Source: Herbaspirillum sp. ASV7
Lineage (GTDB): Bacteria; Pseudomonadota; Gammaproteobacteria; Burkholderiales; Burkholderiaceae_D
Assembly: GCF_016429215.1 (NCBI RefSeq)
Contig: NZ_JAELUH010000001.1
Span: 124,001-188,000, forward strand
Reading direction: 5' to 3'
Length of the DNA stretch: 64,000 nucleotides
Shown: positions 1 through 8,760 of the stretch, piece after piece
Numbering within the stretch: position 1 is the stretch's first letter
Layout: the number at the start of each line of letters is the position of its first letter
Translations under genes and position numbers: made by a program
The notes under the pieces: generated by a model
What the model was told of the DNA's origin: nothing
The model's input: the letters and a program-made list of their open reading frames with translations, nothing else
The model's database searches: none

Positions 1-2
1 CC

Positions 3-599
3 CGCGCCCCGCTGGCCCGGGCGACGCCCTACAACGCCCTGATCGAACTGGCCGATACCGAAGACCTGGGCCTGCAGGCGATGCTGGAAGAGGTACTGGG
101 CCAGGCCCTGGAGGATGAAACGATCAGCGATGCGATGTTCTGCACCAGCGGCACGCAGGCCGCAGCCTTGTGGAAAATCCGCGAAGGCATCTCGCAGGCG
201 CAGGTACGCGCCGGCAAGGTCATCAAGCACGACATCGCCCTGCCGATCTCGGCCATCGCCGGCTTCGTGGCCCAGGCCGAGGCGCTCATCGCCGATTGCG
301 GCCTCGCTGCGCAGATCATCAACTTCGGCCACCTGGGCGATGGCAACCTGCATTTCAATGTGATGATCCCGCTGTCCTCCACCTATGAAGACGTCAAGCA
401 GGCCACTCTGCTGCTGAACCGCCTGGTGCACGACCTGGTCACCGACCTGCAGGGCAGCATCAGCGCCGAGCATGGCGTGGGACAATTGCGGCGCGACGAG
501 CTGCGGCACTATAAATCGCCGCTGGAGATGGAGCTGATGCTGCGTATCAAGCAGGCCTTCGATCCCAACCTGATCATGAATCCGGGGAAGTTGCTTTAG
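3..599 (+). CDS. FAD-binding oxidase, C-terminal part (5' end outside window)
   Basis: This is the C-terminal end of an FAD-linked oxidase of the glycolate oxidase GlcD / D-lactate / D-2-hydroxyglutarate dehydrogenase type. The reading frame is open from the first bases of the window, so the N-terminal FAD-binding domain lies upstream and is not seen. The visible 198 residues match the FAD-linked oxidase C-terminal domain: the metal and substrate motif GHLGDGNLHFN, then the signature SAEHGVGQLRRDEL, then the family ending DPNLIMNPGKLL. The substrate cannot be told from this part; a 2-hydroxyacid such as 2-hydroxyglutarate or lactate is the usual range. The gene converges on the DUF3037 gene, with a short hairpin between them. 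Family assignment is firm, the exact substrate is not. Confidence 0.85.
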   Translation, partial: RAPLARATPYNALIELADTEDLGLQAMLEEVLGQALEDETISDAMFCTSGTQAAALWKIREGISQAQVRAGKVIKHDIALPISAIAGFVAQAEALIADCGLAAQIINFGHLGDGNLHFNVMIPLSSTYEDVKQATLLLNRLVHDLVTDLQGSISAEHGVGQLRRDELRHYKSPLEMELMLRIKQAFDPNLIMNPGKLL

Positions 600-651
600 G
601 CTATTCAGGTGGTGTTCGCTGCAGGGTGCCATCCATACCCAGCGCCCCATG

Positions 652-678
652 AAAAAGGCGGACCGGATGGTCCGCCTT
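652..678 (-). terminator. Intrinsic terminator of the DUF3037 gene
   Basis: A perfect 10-bp stem (655-664 with 669-678) closes a GGAT tetraloop. Read on the minus strand it is followed by a run of five T, so it fits a terminator for the minus-strand gene ending at 704. On the plus strand there is no T tract after it. Confidence 0.75.
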
Positions 679-703
679 CATCTGGCAGCCGAGACTGGAT
701 GCA

Positions 704-1528
704 TCAGGGGACCTGACCCGCAAACGCGATGATGCGTGCGACCTCGCGATGGTCGACGACCTCCACCTGCTGCGCCTGCAACTCGGTGGAAATCTCCTGG
801 AAGACCTGATCGCATTCGGGACTTCCCGCCTGAGGCCCCTGCACTGCGAACAAGACCTGTGCCGGGAGGAAAGCCTGCTGCCGCAGCTTGCGTACCTTGC
901 CGACCCATTCCCAGCCATGATCGTAGATCTGGGTCGGTTCATCCTGGCCCAGATGCAGGGGCTTGATGACGGCCATCGGCATGCCATAGGTACTGCGCAC
1001 GAAGGGGAATCTGGCGTGATAGCTCCGATCGCCCAATACCTGTTCACGATAGTGACCGATCAGATTGGCCTGCCGAAGCGCGCTACGGACTTCCTTCTCG
1101 ATCAGCTTTTCCTGATACTCGCGGGTCACGAAATTACGACCGATATAGAAGTTGTAGAGCTCTTCGAATTTCTGGCCGACGTCCTGTGCCATTACCACCC
1201 GTGGCTTGTCGAAGCGCAGCACGGCTTCGCGCGGACGGGTCAGTTCAAGGAACAGCTGACGACCGAATTCCGATTCCTTGCGCTGGGGATGGGTCTGAAA
1301 AAGTTGCTCAACACGCGTGAGCTCATCAGTCAGTTCCTTGCGCGCACGGCGATAGACCGTCACATCTAATTCTTCAAAGAATGCAGTGATGCGCCTGACC
1401 CTGGTCATCAGCCTGAACTGGAATTCCCCAGTCTGCGCGCAATGCAGAACGATGCCTACATTGGCGAATTCTCCCGTCTCCGCGTAGGGCAGGAACCTGA
1501 CGATAGCGTATTGGCAGACGTAGTTCAT
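704..1528 (-). CDS. DUF3037 domain-containing protein
   Basis: A 274-residue protein of the DUF3037 family, recognised from its N-terminus (QYAIVRFLPYAETGEFANVG), the signature of that family. No catalytic motif, signal peptide or membrane segment is visible, and the biochemical role is unknown. DUF3037 genes often sit beside a HipA-type kinase gene, but none is present here. I chose the ATG at 1528: a GGAA sits 9 bases upstream, while the earlier in-frame start is only a TTG five codons before it. It appears to be a single-gene unit ending in the hairpin at 652-678. Confidence 0.75.
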   Translation of the reverse strand: MNYVCQYAIVRFLPYAETGEFANVGIVLHCAQTGEFQFRLMTRVRRITAFFEELDVTVYRRARKELTDELTRVEQLFQTHPQRKESEFGRQLFLELTRPREAVLRFDKPRVVMAQDVGQKFEELYNFYIGRNFVTREYQEKLIEKEVRSALRQANLIGHYREQVLGDRSYHARFPFVRSTYGMPMAVIKPLHLGQDEPTQIYDHGWEWVGKVRKLRQQAFLPAQVLFAVQGPQAGSPECDQVFQEISTELQAQQVEVVDHREVARIIAFAGQVP

Positions 1529-1543
1529 GGTGCCGTGTTCCAA

Positions 1544-1814
1544 AAATCCGGTTGATCAAAACCCTGCAGTATCCGCCGTGCCGCATCGACATCGAATTGC
1601 GCCGGCCCTACTCATCCTTGTAGAGGAAGGGGTGTGTCATTTCTTGTGAGGAACGATCAAGAATTTCAACGATATTGACCAAGATGGGCCACCTGCCAGG
1701 TTGCGCTGCGGTAAGCGAAAGATTCTAGTGCAGGCGCTTGCGCTCTTGCTGGTTTAACCAGTCAGGCACAAAAAGGAAATCGTGTCTCTTGATGTTCTTC
1801 GATCACCCAAAAAC
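1544..1814. other. Intergenic stretch with no gene seen
   Basis: This gap lies between the start of the DUF3037 gene and the terminator of the pyruvate dehydrogenase operon. I see no convincing ORF, RNA gene or repeat. The DUF3037 promoter should be in its left part, but no good -35/-10 pair was identified. Confidence 0.5.
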
Positions 1815-1846
1815 AAAACCCCACATCCTTGAGGATGTGGGGTTTT
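1811..1846 (-). terminator. Intrinsic terminator of the aceE-aceF-lpdA operon
   Basis: A 14-bp perfect stem (1815-1828 with 1833-1846) with a 4-nt loop, rich in G-C pairs at its core. On the minus strand it is followed by a T-rich tract (TTTTGTTTTTGG). It lies 27 bases past the lpdA stop codon. Confidence 0.9.
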
Positions 1847-1872
1847 GGGGTGACAGCAGGCTGATGCCGGTT

Positions 1873-3651
1873 TTACTTCTTGCGCTGCGGCGGCAAGTCC
1901 GTGCAATGACCTTCGGCCACTTCCGCAGCCATGCCCAGGGACTCGCCCAGGGTCGGGTGCGGGTGGATGGTCTTGCCGATATCCACGGCGTCCGCACCCA
2001 TCTCGATGGCCAGCGCCACTTCGCCGATCATGTCGCCGGCATGGGTGCCGACGATGCCGCCACCGATGATGCGGTGGGTCTCGGCGTCGAAGAGCAGCTT
2101 GGTGAAGCCTTCCGAACGGCCATTGGCCACGGCGCGACCGGAGGCGGCCCACGGGAAGTGACCCTTCTCGATCTTGATGCCCTTGGCCTTGGCTTCGTCT
2201 TCGGTCACGCCGACCCATGCCACTTCCGGATCGGTGTAGGCCACCGAGGGGATGACGCTGGCGTCGAAGAAGCTCTTCTCGCCGGCAATCGCTTCGGCCG
2301 CCACGTGGCCTTCATGCACGGCCTTGTGCGCCAGCATGGGCTGGCCCACCAGGTCGCCGATGGCAAAGATGTGCGGCACGTTGGTGCGCATCTGCTTGTC
2401 CACCGGGATGAAGCCGCGATCACCCACGATCACGCCGGCCTTGTCGGCCGAGACCTTCTTGCCGTTGGGGCTGCGGCCCACGGCCACCAGCACCAGGTCG
2501 TACAGTTGCGGCTCGGGGGCGGTGGCGCCGGCTTCGGCGGCTTCGAACGTCACCTTGATGCCTTCAGCCAGGGCTTCCACGGCCACCGTCTTGGTCTTGA
2601 CCATGACGTTGTCGAAGCGCTTCTCGTTGAACTTCTGCCAGACCTTGACCATGTCGCGGTCAGCGCCCTGCATCAGGCCGTCCATCATCTCGACCACGTC
2701 GATGCGTGCGCCCAGGGTGGAATAGACGGTGGCCATTTCCAGGCCGATGATGCCGCCACCGATGACCAGCATGCGCTTGGGCACCTGGCGCAGTTCCAGC
2801 GCGCCGGTGGAGTCGACGATGCGCGGATCCTGCGGGACGAACGGCAGGTTCACCACCGAGGAACCGGCGGCGATGATGGCGTGCTTGAACTGCACCACCT
2901 TCTTGCTGCCGTCAGCGGCGGTCACTTCGATGTGGTTGGGGCCGGCGAACTGGCCGTCACCATTGACCACCTGCACCTTGCGCGCCTTGGCCATACCGGC
3001 CAGGCCGCCGGTCATGGTGCCGATGACCTTGTCCTTGTAGCCGCGCAGCTTGTCGATGTCGATCTCGGGCTTGCCGAAGGTGACGCCGTGCGAGGCCATG
3101 GCGGCGGTCTCGTCGATCACGGCGGCCACGTGCAGCAGTGCCTTGGAGGGGATGCAACCGACGTTCAGGCAGACGCCACCCAGGGTGGCTTCGCGCTCGA
3201 CGATGACGGTATTCAGGCCCAGGTCGGCAGCACGGAAGGCGGCCGAGTAACCACCGGGGCCACCACCGAGCACCATGACGTCGCACTGCACGTCGGCGCT
3301 GCCGCCGAAGCTGGCAGCGGCCGGGGCTGCTGCAGGTGCTGCAGGAGCGGCAGCAGGCGCAGCGGCGGCCGGGGCAGGCGCGGCTGCAGGAGCCGGCGCT
3401 GCGGCAGCTTCGCCGCTGGCTTCCACCAGCAGCAGCAGCGAGCCTTCGGCGACCTTGTCACCGACCTTGACCTTGACTTCCTTGACCACGCCGGCCGAGG
3501 AAGACGGGATTTCCATGCTGGCCTTGTCGGATTCGACAGTGATCAGGGACTGATCGACCTTGATGGTATCGCCGACCTTGACCATCACCTCGATGACTTC
3601 GACTTCCTTGAAATCCCCGATATCGGGGACCTTGACTTCAGAGAGACTCAT
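1873..3651 (-). CDS. lpdA: Dihydrolipoyl dehydrogenase (E3) with N-terminal lipoyl domain
   Basis: E3 of the pyruvate dehydrogenase complex; it reoxidises dihydrolipoamide and passes electrons through FAD to NAD+. The 592-residue protein is longer than ordinary E3 (about 470) because residues 5-78 form a lipoyl domain with the lipoylation lysine K43 in the motif ESDKAS. An Ala/Pro-rich linker (about 80-113) follows. The FAD site GGGPGG is at 129-134, the redox disulfide pair is C161 and C166 ([13 protein letters not shown]), a second dinucleotide motif (IGGGIIGLE) binds NAD, and the C-terminal dimerisation domain carries the HPHPTLGE motif. A GGAG lies 8 bases before the ATG. It is last in the operon, 42 bases after aceF. 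A lipoyl-E3 fusion of this kind is known in betaproteobacteria and Neisseria. Confidence 0.96.
   Translation of the reverse strand: MSLSEVKVPDIGDFKEVEVIEVMVKVGDTIKVDQSLITVESDKASMEIPSSSAGVVKEVKVKVGDKVAEGSLLLLVEASGEAAAAPAPAAAPAPAAAAPAAAPAAPAAAPAAASFGGSADVQCDVMVLGGGPGGYSAAFRAADLGLNTVIVEREATLGGVCLNVGCIPSKALLHVAAVIDETAAMASHGVTFGKPEIDIDKLRGYKDKVIGTMTGGLAGMAKARKVQVVNGDGQFAGPNHIEVTAADGSKKVVQFKHAIIAAGSSVVNLPFVPQDPRIVDSTGALELRQVPKRMLVIGGGIIGLEMATVYSTLGARIDVVEMMDGLMQGADRDMVKVWQKFNEKRFDNVMVKTKTVAVEALAEGIKVTFEAAEAGATAPEPQLYDLVLVAVGRSPNGKKVSADKAGVIVGDRGFIPVDKQMRTNVPHIFAIGDLVGQPMLAHKAVHEGHVAAEAIAGEKSFFDASVIPSVAYTDPEVAWVGVTEDEAKAKGIKIEKGHFPWAASGRAVANGRSEGFTKLLFDAETHRIIGGGIVGTHAGDMIGEVALAIEMGADAVDIGKTIHPHPTLGESLGMAAEVAEGHCTDLPPQRKK
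3418..3639 (-). repeat. Lipoyl-domain coding repeat, copy in lpdA
   Basis: This segment encodes the lipoyl domain of LpdA and is nearly the same at both DNA and protein level as 5122-5343, the first lipoyl domain of aceF. The first 51 encoded residues of the two copies are identical apart from the very N-terminal residues. Confidence 0.8.
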
Positions 3652-3693
3652 TGTCCTGGCTCCGTAATGTTCTGTGGTTCGCTAGCGGCTGTC

Positions 3694-5352
3694 TTACAGC
3701 AGCGACTTGCGCAGGTCACCCAGCACCTCGGCCAGGTAGGCCGAGAAGCGCGCGCCCATGGCGCCGTCGATGACGCGGTGGTCATAGGACAGCGAGGTCG
3801 GCAGCATCAGGCGCGGGGCGAACTGCTTGCCGTCCCACACCGGCTTGATGATGGACTTGGACAGGCCCAGGATCGCCACTTCCGGCGCATTGATGATGGG
3901 CGTGAAGGCGGTGCCGCCAATGCCACCCAGCGAGGAGATGGTGAAGGTCGCGCCTTGCATGTCGGCCGGCTTCAGCTTGCCGTCACGGGCTTGCGCGGAC
4001 AGTTCGCCCATTTCGATGGCGATCTGGCCGATGCTCTTCTGGTCGGCATTCTTGATGACCGGAACCACCAGGCCGTTCGGGGTATCGGCGGCGAAGCCGA
4101 TGTTGTAGAACTTCTTGAGGATCAGGTTCTCGCCCTTGGCATCCAGCGAGGAATTGAAGGCCGGGAATTTCTTCAGTGCCGAGACGCTGGCCTTGATCAC
4201 GAAGGCCAGCATGGTCAGCTTGACCGGCGACTTGGCCTTGGCGAAGGCATCGTTGGAGGTCTTGCGGAATTCTTCCAGCTCGGTGACATCGGCTTCGTCG
4301 AACTGCGTCACATGCGGGATCATCACCCAGTTGCGATGCAGGTTGGGGCCGCTGATCTTCTTGATGCGCGACAGCGCTTGCAGTTCGGTCTCGCCGAACT
4401 TGCTGAAGTCCAGCGACGGCCACGGCAGCAGGTTCATGCCGGCACCGCTGCCATTGGTGGCAGGGGCGGCGGCGACCGAAGTGGAACCGGCCATGACGCC
4501 CTTGACGAAGTTCTGCACGTCGATCTGCAGGATGCGGCCCTTGGGGCCGGTGGCCGGCACGCGCGACAGGTCCACGCCCAGTTCGCGGGCGAACTTGCGC
4601 ACGGACGGCGAGGCGTGGGCTTTGCCGCCGGTGCTGGTGGCCGAAGCGGTGGCGATGGCAGGCGCAGCAGCAGGTGCGGCGGCAGCCGGCGCAGGCGCTG
4701 CAGCGGGCGCCGGAGCAGCGGATGCGGCGGGCGCGGCAGCGGGAGCAGCGGCAGCAGGTGCGCCACCAACGGCTTCGATGGTGGCGATGATGCTGCCCTT
4801 GGCGACCTTGTCACCCAGCTTGATCTTCAATTCCTTGATCACGCCGGCGTGGCTGGAAGGGATCTCCATGCTGGCCTTGTCGGACTCGACGGTCAGCAGC
4901 GATTGCTCGGCCTTGACGGTGTCGCCGACCTTGACCATGACCTCGATGACTTCGACTTCCTTGAAGTCGCCGATGTCGGGGACTTCGATCTCGACGGTAC
5001 CACCTGCAGCAGCCGGCGCTGCAGCGGGGGCCGGAGCCGAGGCCTGGGCGGCAGCAGGCGCGGCAGCGGCGGCCTGGGGCGCGGGGGCGGCGGCCGGTGC
5101 AGCAGCGCCGGCGCCATCGGCCTCGACGATCACCAGCAGCGAACCTTCGGCGACCTTGTCGCCGACCTTGACCTTGATTTCCTTGACCACGCCAGCCTGG
5201 CTGGAGGGGATTTCCATGCTGGCCTTGTCGGATTCGACGGTGATCAGCGACTGATCGACCTTGATGGTATCGCCGACCTTGACCATCACCTCAATGACTT
5301 CGACTTCCTTGAAATCGCCGATGTCCGGGACTTTTACTTCGACTTGACTCAT
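3694..5352 (-). CDS. aceF: Dihydrolipoyllysine-residue acetyltransferase (E2)
   Basis: E2 core of the pyruvate dehydrogenase complex, moving acetyl groups from lipoamide to CoA. The 552 residues are arranged as lipoyl domain 1 (about 4-77, lipoyl Lys K43), an Ala/Pro linker, lipoyl domain 2 (about 121-195, Lys K159), a second Ala/Pro linker, a peripheral subunit-binding domain ([16 protein letters not shown]) and the catalytic acyltransferase domain. The active-site signature HRVIDG is at H525 and D529. Two lipoyl domains is fewer than the three of E. coli, but the LpdA domain brings the operon total to three. A GGAG sits 8 bases before the ATG. It lies 190 bases after aceE, and that gap holds a 9-bp hairpin. 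Confidence 0.96.
   Translation of the reverse strand: MSQVEVKVPDIGDFKEVEVIEVMVKVGDTIKVDQSLITVESDKASMEIPSSQAGVVKEIKVKVGDKVAEGSLLVIVEADGAGAAAPAAAPAPQAAAAAPAAAQASAPAPAAAPAAAGGTVEIEVPDIGDFKEVEVIEVMVKVGDTVKAEQSLLTVESDKASMEIPSSHAGVIKELKIKLGDKVAKGSIIATIEAVGGAPAAAAPAAAPAASAAPAPAAAPAPAAAAPAAAPAIATASATSTGGKAHASPSVRKFARELGVDLSRVPATGPKGRILQIDVQNFVKGVMAGSTSVAAAPATNGSGAGMNLLPWPSLDFSKFGETELQALSRIKKISGPNLHRNWVMIPHVTQFDEADVTELEEFRKTSNDAFAKAKSPVKLTMLAFVIKASVSALKKFPAFNSSLDAKGENLILKKFYNIGFAADTPNGLVVPVIKNADQKSIGQIAIEMGELSAQARDGKLKPADMQGATFTISSLGGIGGTAFTPIINAPEVAILGLSKSIIKPVWDGKQFAPRLMLPTSLSYDHRVIDGAMGARFSAYLAEVLGDLRKSLL
5122..5343 (-). repeat. Lipoyl-domain coding repeat, copy in aceF
   Basis: This is the partner of 3418-3639. 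It encodes the first lipoyl domain of AceF. The second AceF domain (about 4768-4992) is clearly more diverged than this pair. Confidence 0.8.
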
Positions 5353-5493
5353 CTGATGCGCTCCGTTGTTCTGTTCCCTGGCACGTGGCCGGGAGGGGTA
5401 TTCGCAGTAGGAAAGGTGTGCCGCACAGCCATTGCATCTTAAGCGATCTGGCGACGGCCCTTCCCGTTTTTATGGCTGGTGCCAGACACGACA

Positions 5494-5526
5494 CATCCCC
5501 GCGATCAGCAGGCTGAGGCGGGGATG
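5494..5526 (-). other. Hairpin between aceE and aceF
   Basis: A perfect 9-bp stem (5494-5502 with 5518-5526) with a 15-nt loop lies just past the aceE stop codon. No T run follows on the minus strand, so it is more likely an mRNA stability or processing element than a full terminator. Confidence 0.5.
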
Positions 5527-5542
5527 GTCGGTCATGCAGTCC

Positions 5543-8239
5543 TTACACGGTCACCGGGTTGGGCTTGTTGGGATCGATGCCGTACTTGGCGATGGCCTGG
5601 GCCACCACTTCGGGCTTGATCTTGCCTTCGTCGGCCAGCGACTTCAGGGCGGCCACGGTGACGAAGTAGCGGTTCACCTCGAAGAACTCGCGCAGCTTGG
5701 CACGGGTATCCGAACGGCCGTAGCCGTCAGTGCCCAGCACCTTGTAGGAGCGGCCCTTCGGCACGAAGGCGCGGACCTGCTCGGCGTAGGTGCGCATGTA
5801 GTCGGTGGAGACCACGATGGGGCCGTCGGTACCTTCCAGCGATTGCTCGAAGTAGCTCTTCTTGGCGGTGTCGGCCGGGTGCAGCATGTTCCAGCGTTCC
5901 ACGTCCTGGCCGTCGCGCGCCAGCAGGGTGAAGGACGGTGCGGACCAGACGTCGGCATCGACCTTCCAGTCGTCGCGCAGCAGGTCGGCGGCGGCGATGA
6001 CTTCGCGCAGGATGGTGCCGGAGCCCAGCAGTTGCACGCGCAGCTGGTTTTCCTTGCCGCCTTCGTTCAACAGGTACAGGCCCTTCAGGATGCCCTCTTC
6101 CTGGCCCGGCTTGATACCCGGATGGCCGTAGTTCTCGTTCATCACGGTGATGTAGTAGAACACGTCTTCCTGGTTGGCCACCATGCGGCGCAGGCCGTCA
6201 TGGATGATCACGGCGACTTCGTGGGCGAAGGTCGGGTCGTAGGGGATGCAGTTCGGGATGGCCGAGGCGAACACGTGGCTGTGGCCGTCTTCGTGCTGCA
6301 GGCCTTCACCGTTCAGGGTGGTGCGGCCGGCGGTGCCGCCGATCAGGAAGCCACGGGCGCGCATGTCACCGGCTGCCCATGCCAGGTCGCCGATACGCTG
6401 CAGACCGAACATCGAGTAGTAGGTGTAGAACGGGATCATCACGCGGTTGTTGGTCGAGTACGAGGTCGCCGCAGCGATCCACGAGCTCATGCCACCGGCT
6501 TCGTTGATGCCTTCCTGCAGGATCTGGCCGGCCTTGTCTTCGCGGTAGTACATGACCTGGTCCTTGTCGACCGGTTCGTACAGCTGGCCGACCTGGCTGA
6601 AGATGCCGATCTGGCGGAACAGGCCTTCCATACCGAAGGTACGGGACTCGTCGACCATGATGGGCACCACGCGCGGGCCCAGGTTGGGGTCGCGCAGCAG
6701 CGCGGTCAGCACGCGGGAGTAGGCAGCGGTGGTGGAGATTTCACGACCTTCGGCGGTCGGCTCCAGCATGGCCTGGAAGGCCGACAGTTCCGGCACCGGC
6801 AGCTTTTCGTCAGCGTGCGGGCGACGTTGCGGCAGGTAGCCGCCCAGGGCCTTGCGGCGCTCGTGCAGGTACTGCATTTCCGGGGTGTCGTCGGCCGGCT
6901 TGAAGAACGGGATGCTGGGCAATTCAGCGTCCGAGATCGGCAGCTGGAAGCGGTCGCGCATGGCGCGGATGGCCTCATCGTCCAGCTTCTTGGTGTTGTG
7001 CGCGGTGTTGCGCGCTTCGCCGGCCTTGCCGAAGCCATAGCCCTTGATGGACTTGGCCAGGATCACGGTCGGCTGGTCCTTGGATTCCTGCGCGACCTTG
7101 AAGGCGGCGTAGATCTTGTGCGGATCGTGGCCGCCACGGGTCAGGCGCCAGATGTCGTCGTCGGACATCTTGGAGACCATTTCCAGCAGCTTGGGATGCT
7201 TGCCGAAGAAGTGCTTGCGCACGAAGGCGCCGTCCTTGGCCTTGTAGTTCTGGTACTCGCCGTCGACGGTTTCCATCATCACCTTCTGCAGGATGCCGTC
7301 CTTGTCCTTGGCCAGCAGCTCGTCCCAGCCGCTGCCCCAGATGACCTTGACCACGTTCCAGCCGGCGCCACGGAAGTCGGACTCCAGTTCCTGGATGATC
7401 TTGCCATTGCCGCGCACCGGGCCGTCCAGGCGCTGCAGGTTGCAGTTGACCACGATGACCAGGTTGTTCAGCTTTTCGCGACCGGCCATGCCGATGGCGC
7501 CCATCGATTCCGGTTCGTCCATTTCACCGTCGCCGCAGAAGGCCCAGACCTTGCGGTTGTCGGTCTTGGCGATGCCACGGGCGTGCAGGTACTTCAGGAA
7601 GCGCGCCTGGTAGATCGCCATCAAGGGGCCCAGGCCCATCGAGACGGTCGGGAACTGCCAGAATTCCGGCATCAGCTTGGGGTGCGGGTAGGACGACAGA
7701 CCGTGGCCGTCGGCTTCGCGGCGGAAGTGGACCAGTTGGTCTTCGGTCAGGCGGCCTTCCAGGAAGGCGCGCGCGTAGATGCCGGGCGAGGAGTGGCCCT
7801 GGATGTACAGCAGGTCGCCGCCGTGTTCTTCGGTCGGGGCGTGCCAGAAGTGGTTGAAGCCGATGCCCAGCATGTTGGCCAGCGAGGCGAAGGAAGACAG
7901 GTGACCACCCAGGTCGCCGTCCACGCGGTTGGCCTTGACCACCATGGCCATGGCGTTCCAGCGCATCCAGGAGCGCAGGCGCTCTTCGTATTCCAGGTTG
8001 CCCGGGCAGTGCGCGCCCTGGTCAGCCGGGATGGTGTTGACGTAAGCAGTATTGCTGGAGAAGGGAATATGGGCACCGCGACGGCGGGCCAGGTCGACCA
8101 TGCGCTCCATCAGGTAGTGGGCGCGATCCGGGCCTTCCTTTTCGATCACTGCTTCGAGGGCGTCGAGCCACTCCTGGGTTTCCATCACATCGGGATCGTT
8201 GGCGGCCTGCGCCAGAACTTGATCGATTTGGGCTGACAT
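5543..8239 (-). CDS. aceE: Pyruvate dehydrogenase E1 component, homodimeric type
   Basis: Thiamine-diphosphate-dependent E1 that decarboxylates pyruvate and acetylates the lipoyl groups of AceF. At 898 residues it matches the homodimeric AceE family (E. coli 887). The ThDP/Mg motif runs from GDGEMDEPESMGAIG to NCNLQRLDGPVRGN. The H-containing N-terminal signature GGDLLYIQGHSSPGIYAR is present, as are later family blocks such as SYSTNNRVMIPFYTYYSMFG. An AGGAG lies 7 bases before the ATG. It is the first gene of aceE-aceF-lpdA, read from the promoter at 8442-8469. No pdhR-like regulator gene is adjacent. Confidence 0.97.
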   Translation of the reverse strand: MSAQIDQVLAQAANDPDVMETQEWLDALEAVIEKEGPDRAHYLMERMVDLARRRGAHIPFSSNTAYVNTIPADQGAHCPGNLEYEERLRSWMRWNAMAMVVKANRVDGDLGGHLSSFASLANMLGIGFNHFWHAPTEEHGGDLLYIQGHSSPGIYARAFLEGRLTEDQLVHFRREADGHGLSSYPHPKLMPEFWQFPTVSMGLGPLMAIYQARFLKYLHARGIAKTDNRKVWAFCGDGEMDEPESMGAIGMAGREKLNNLVIVVNCNLQRLDGPVRGNGKIIQELESDFRGAGWNVVKVIWGSGWDELLAKDKDGILQKVMMETVDGEYQNYKAKDGAFVRKHFFGKHPKLLEMVSKMSDDDIWRLTRGGHDPHKIYAAFKVAQESKDQPTVILAKSIKGYGFGKAGEARNTAHNTKKLDDEAIRAMRDRFQLPISDAELPSIPFFKPADDTPEMQYLHERRKALGGYLPQRRPHADEKLPVPELSAFQAMLEPTAEGREISTTAAYSRVLTALLRDPNLGPRVVPIMVDESRTFGMEGLFRQIGIFSQVGQLYEPVDKDQVMYYREDKAGQILQEGINEAGGMSSWIAAATSYSTNNRVMIPFYTYYSMFGLQRIGDLAWAAGDMRARGFLIGGTAGRTTLNGEGLQHEDGHSHVFASAIPNCIPYDPTFAHEVAVIIHDGLRRMVANQEDVFYYITVMNENYGHPGIKPGQEEGILKGLYLLNEGGKENQLRVQLLGSGTILREVIAAADLLRDDWKVDADVWSAPSFTLLARDGQDVERWNMLHPADTAKKSYFEQSLEGTDGPIVVSTDYMRTYAEQVRAFVPKGRSYKVLGTDGYGRSDTRAKLREFFEVNRYFVTVAALKSLADEGKIKPEVVAQAIAKYGIDPNKPNPVTV

Positions 8240-8441
8240 GTCATGTCTCCTGGTTGTTGAGAGAACCGTCCGGTCGGATGGACCAGGCGGGTCGGGTCAT
8301 TCAGTACGCGATGCCGCCGGCGGGTGATGCAGGAAAACCTTAGCTATTGCCTTTTATCAATCTGTCATCCGGCCCTGTGGGGCTGCGGATCGACGGTGAA
8401 ACAGGCTCCAATGTACGGTTTTCCAGCCGTGTGGACGACGA

Positions 8442-8469
8442 ATTTTATCAGGGAATTTTCAATTTTCAA
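8442..8469 (-). promoter_or_regulatory. Predicted sigma70 promoter of aceE
   Basis: On the minus strand, a -35 TTGAAA (8464-8469) and a -10 TAAAAT (8442-8447) are separated by 16 bases. Each hexamer has five or more bases of the consensus weight. Transcription would begin near 8435, leaving about 195 bases of untranslated leader. Confidence 0.55.
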
Positions 8470-8471
8470 AT

Positions 8472-8501
8472 TACGATAATCGATTTCATAATACGAAAAT
8501 A
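8472..8501. promoter_or_regulatory. AT-rich imperfect inverted repeat upstream of the aceE promoter
   Basis: TTACGATAAT and ATAATACGAA face each other across about 10 bases, matching at 7 of 10 positions as an inverted repeat. The element abuts the predicted -35 box. It could be a regulator site for the PDH operon, but the regulator is unknown and it does not match the E. coli PdhR box. Confidence 0.3.
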
Positions 8502-8760
8502 TGCTGCAAAGCGGCATGAATAGGCGCTTTCCGGCACGCGTATTTTTACTGTATCCCTCGTAAAACCGCGATTTCTTGTCCTGTTTGCAATGCCGCAAAG
8601 GCCCCAGAAACGGCCCAAAAAGCCGGTTCTTAGGCTGTTCAAGTGAACGAAATGGATTTCCAAAAAGATAACAAAAACGCCTCCGCGCCGCTGCTGCGGA
8701 CGGGGAAGCGCTGTTGCCGGGGGAGCTTGCTCTATATAAAGAGGGATATAGAAGATAGCT

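Larger units (their letters stand above)
8240..8760. other. Long intergenic leader and promoter region of the PDH operon
   Basis: This 521-bp gap lies between aceE and the 3' end of gshA, both on the minus strand. It holds the predicted aceE promoter (8442-8469), an AT-rich imperfect inverted repeat just upstream of it (8472-8501), a long aceE 5' untranslated region, and an inverted repeat GTTCAAGTGAAC at 8637-8648. The short open frames here have no ribosome binding site or family resemblance. No clear gshA terminator was found. Confidence 0.55.

Noticed and set aside
1738-5442. Open frame of over 1200 codons on the plus strand opposite aceF-lpdA
   Set aside because: It is antisense to two firmly identified genes, its translation is His/Gly/Asp-rich low complexity, and it has no family motif. 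Long antisense frames are expected in GC-rich genes that avoid TTA, CTA and TCA codons.
5432-8236. Open frame of over 900 codons opposite aceE
   Set aside because: Same reason: antisense to a certain gene, with a biased composition and no recognisable domain.
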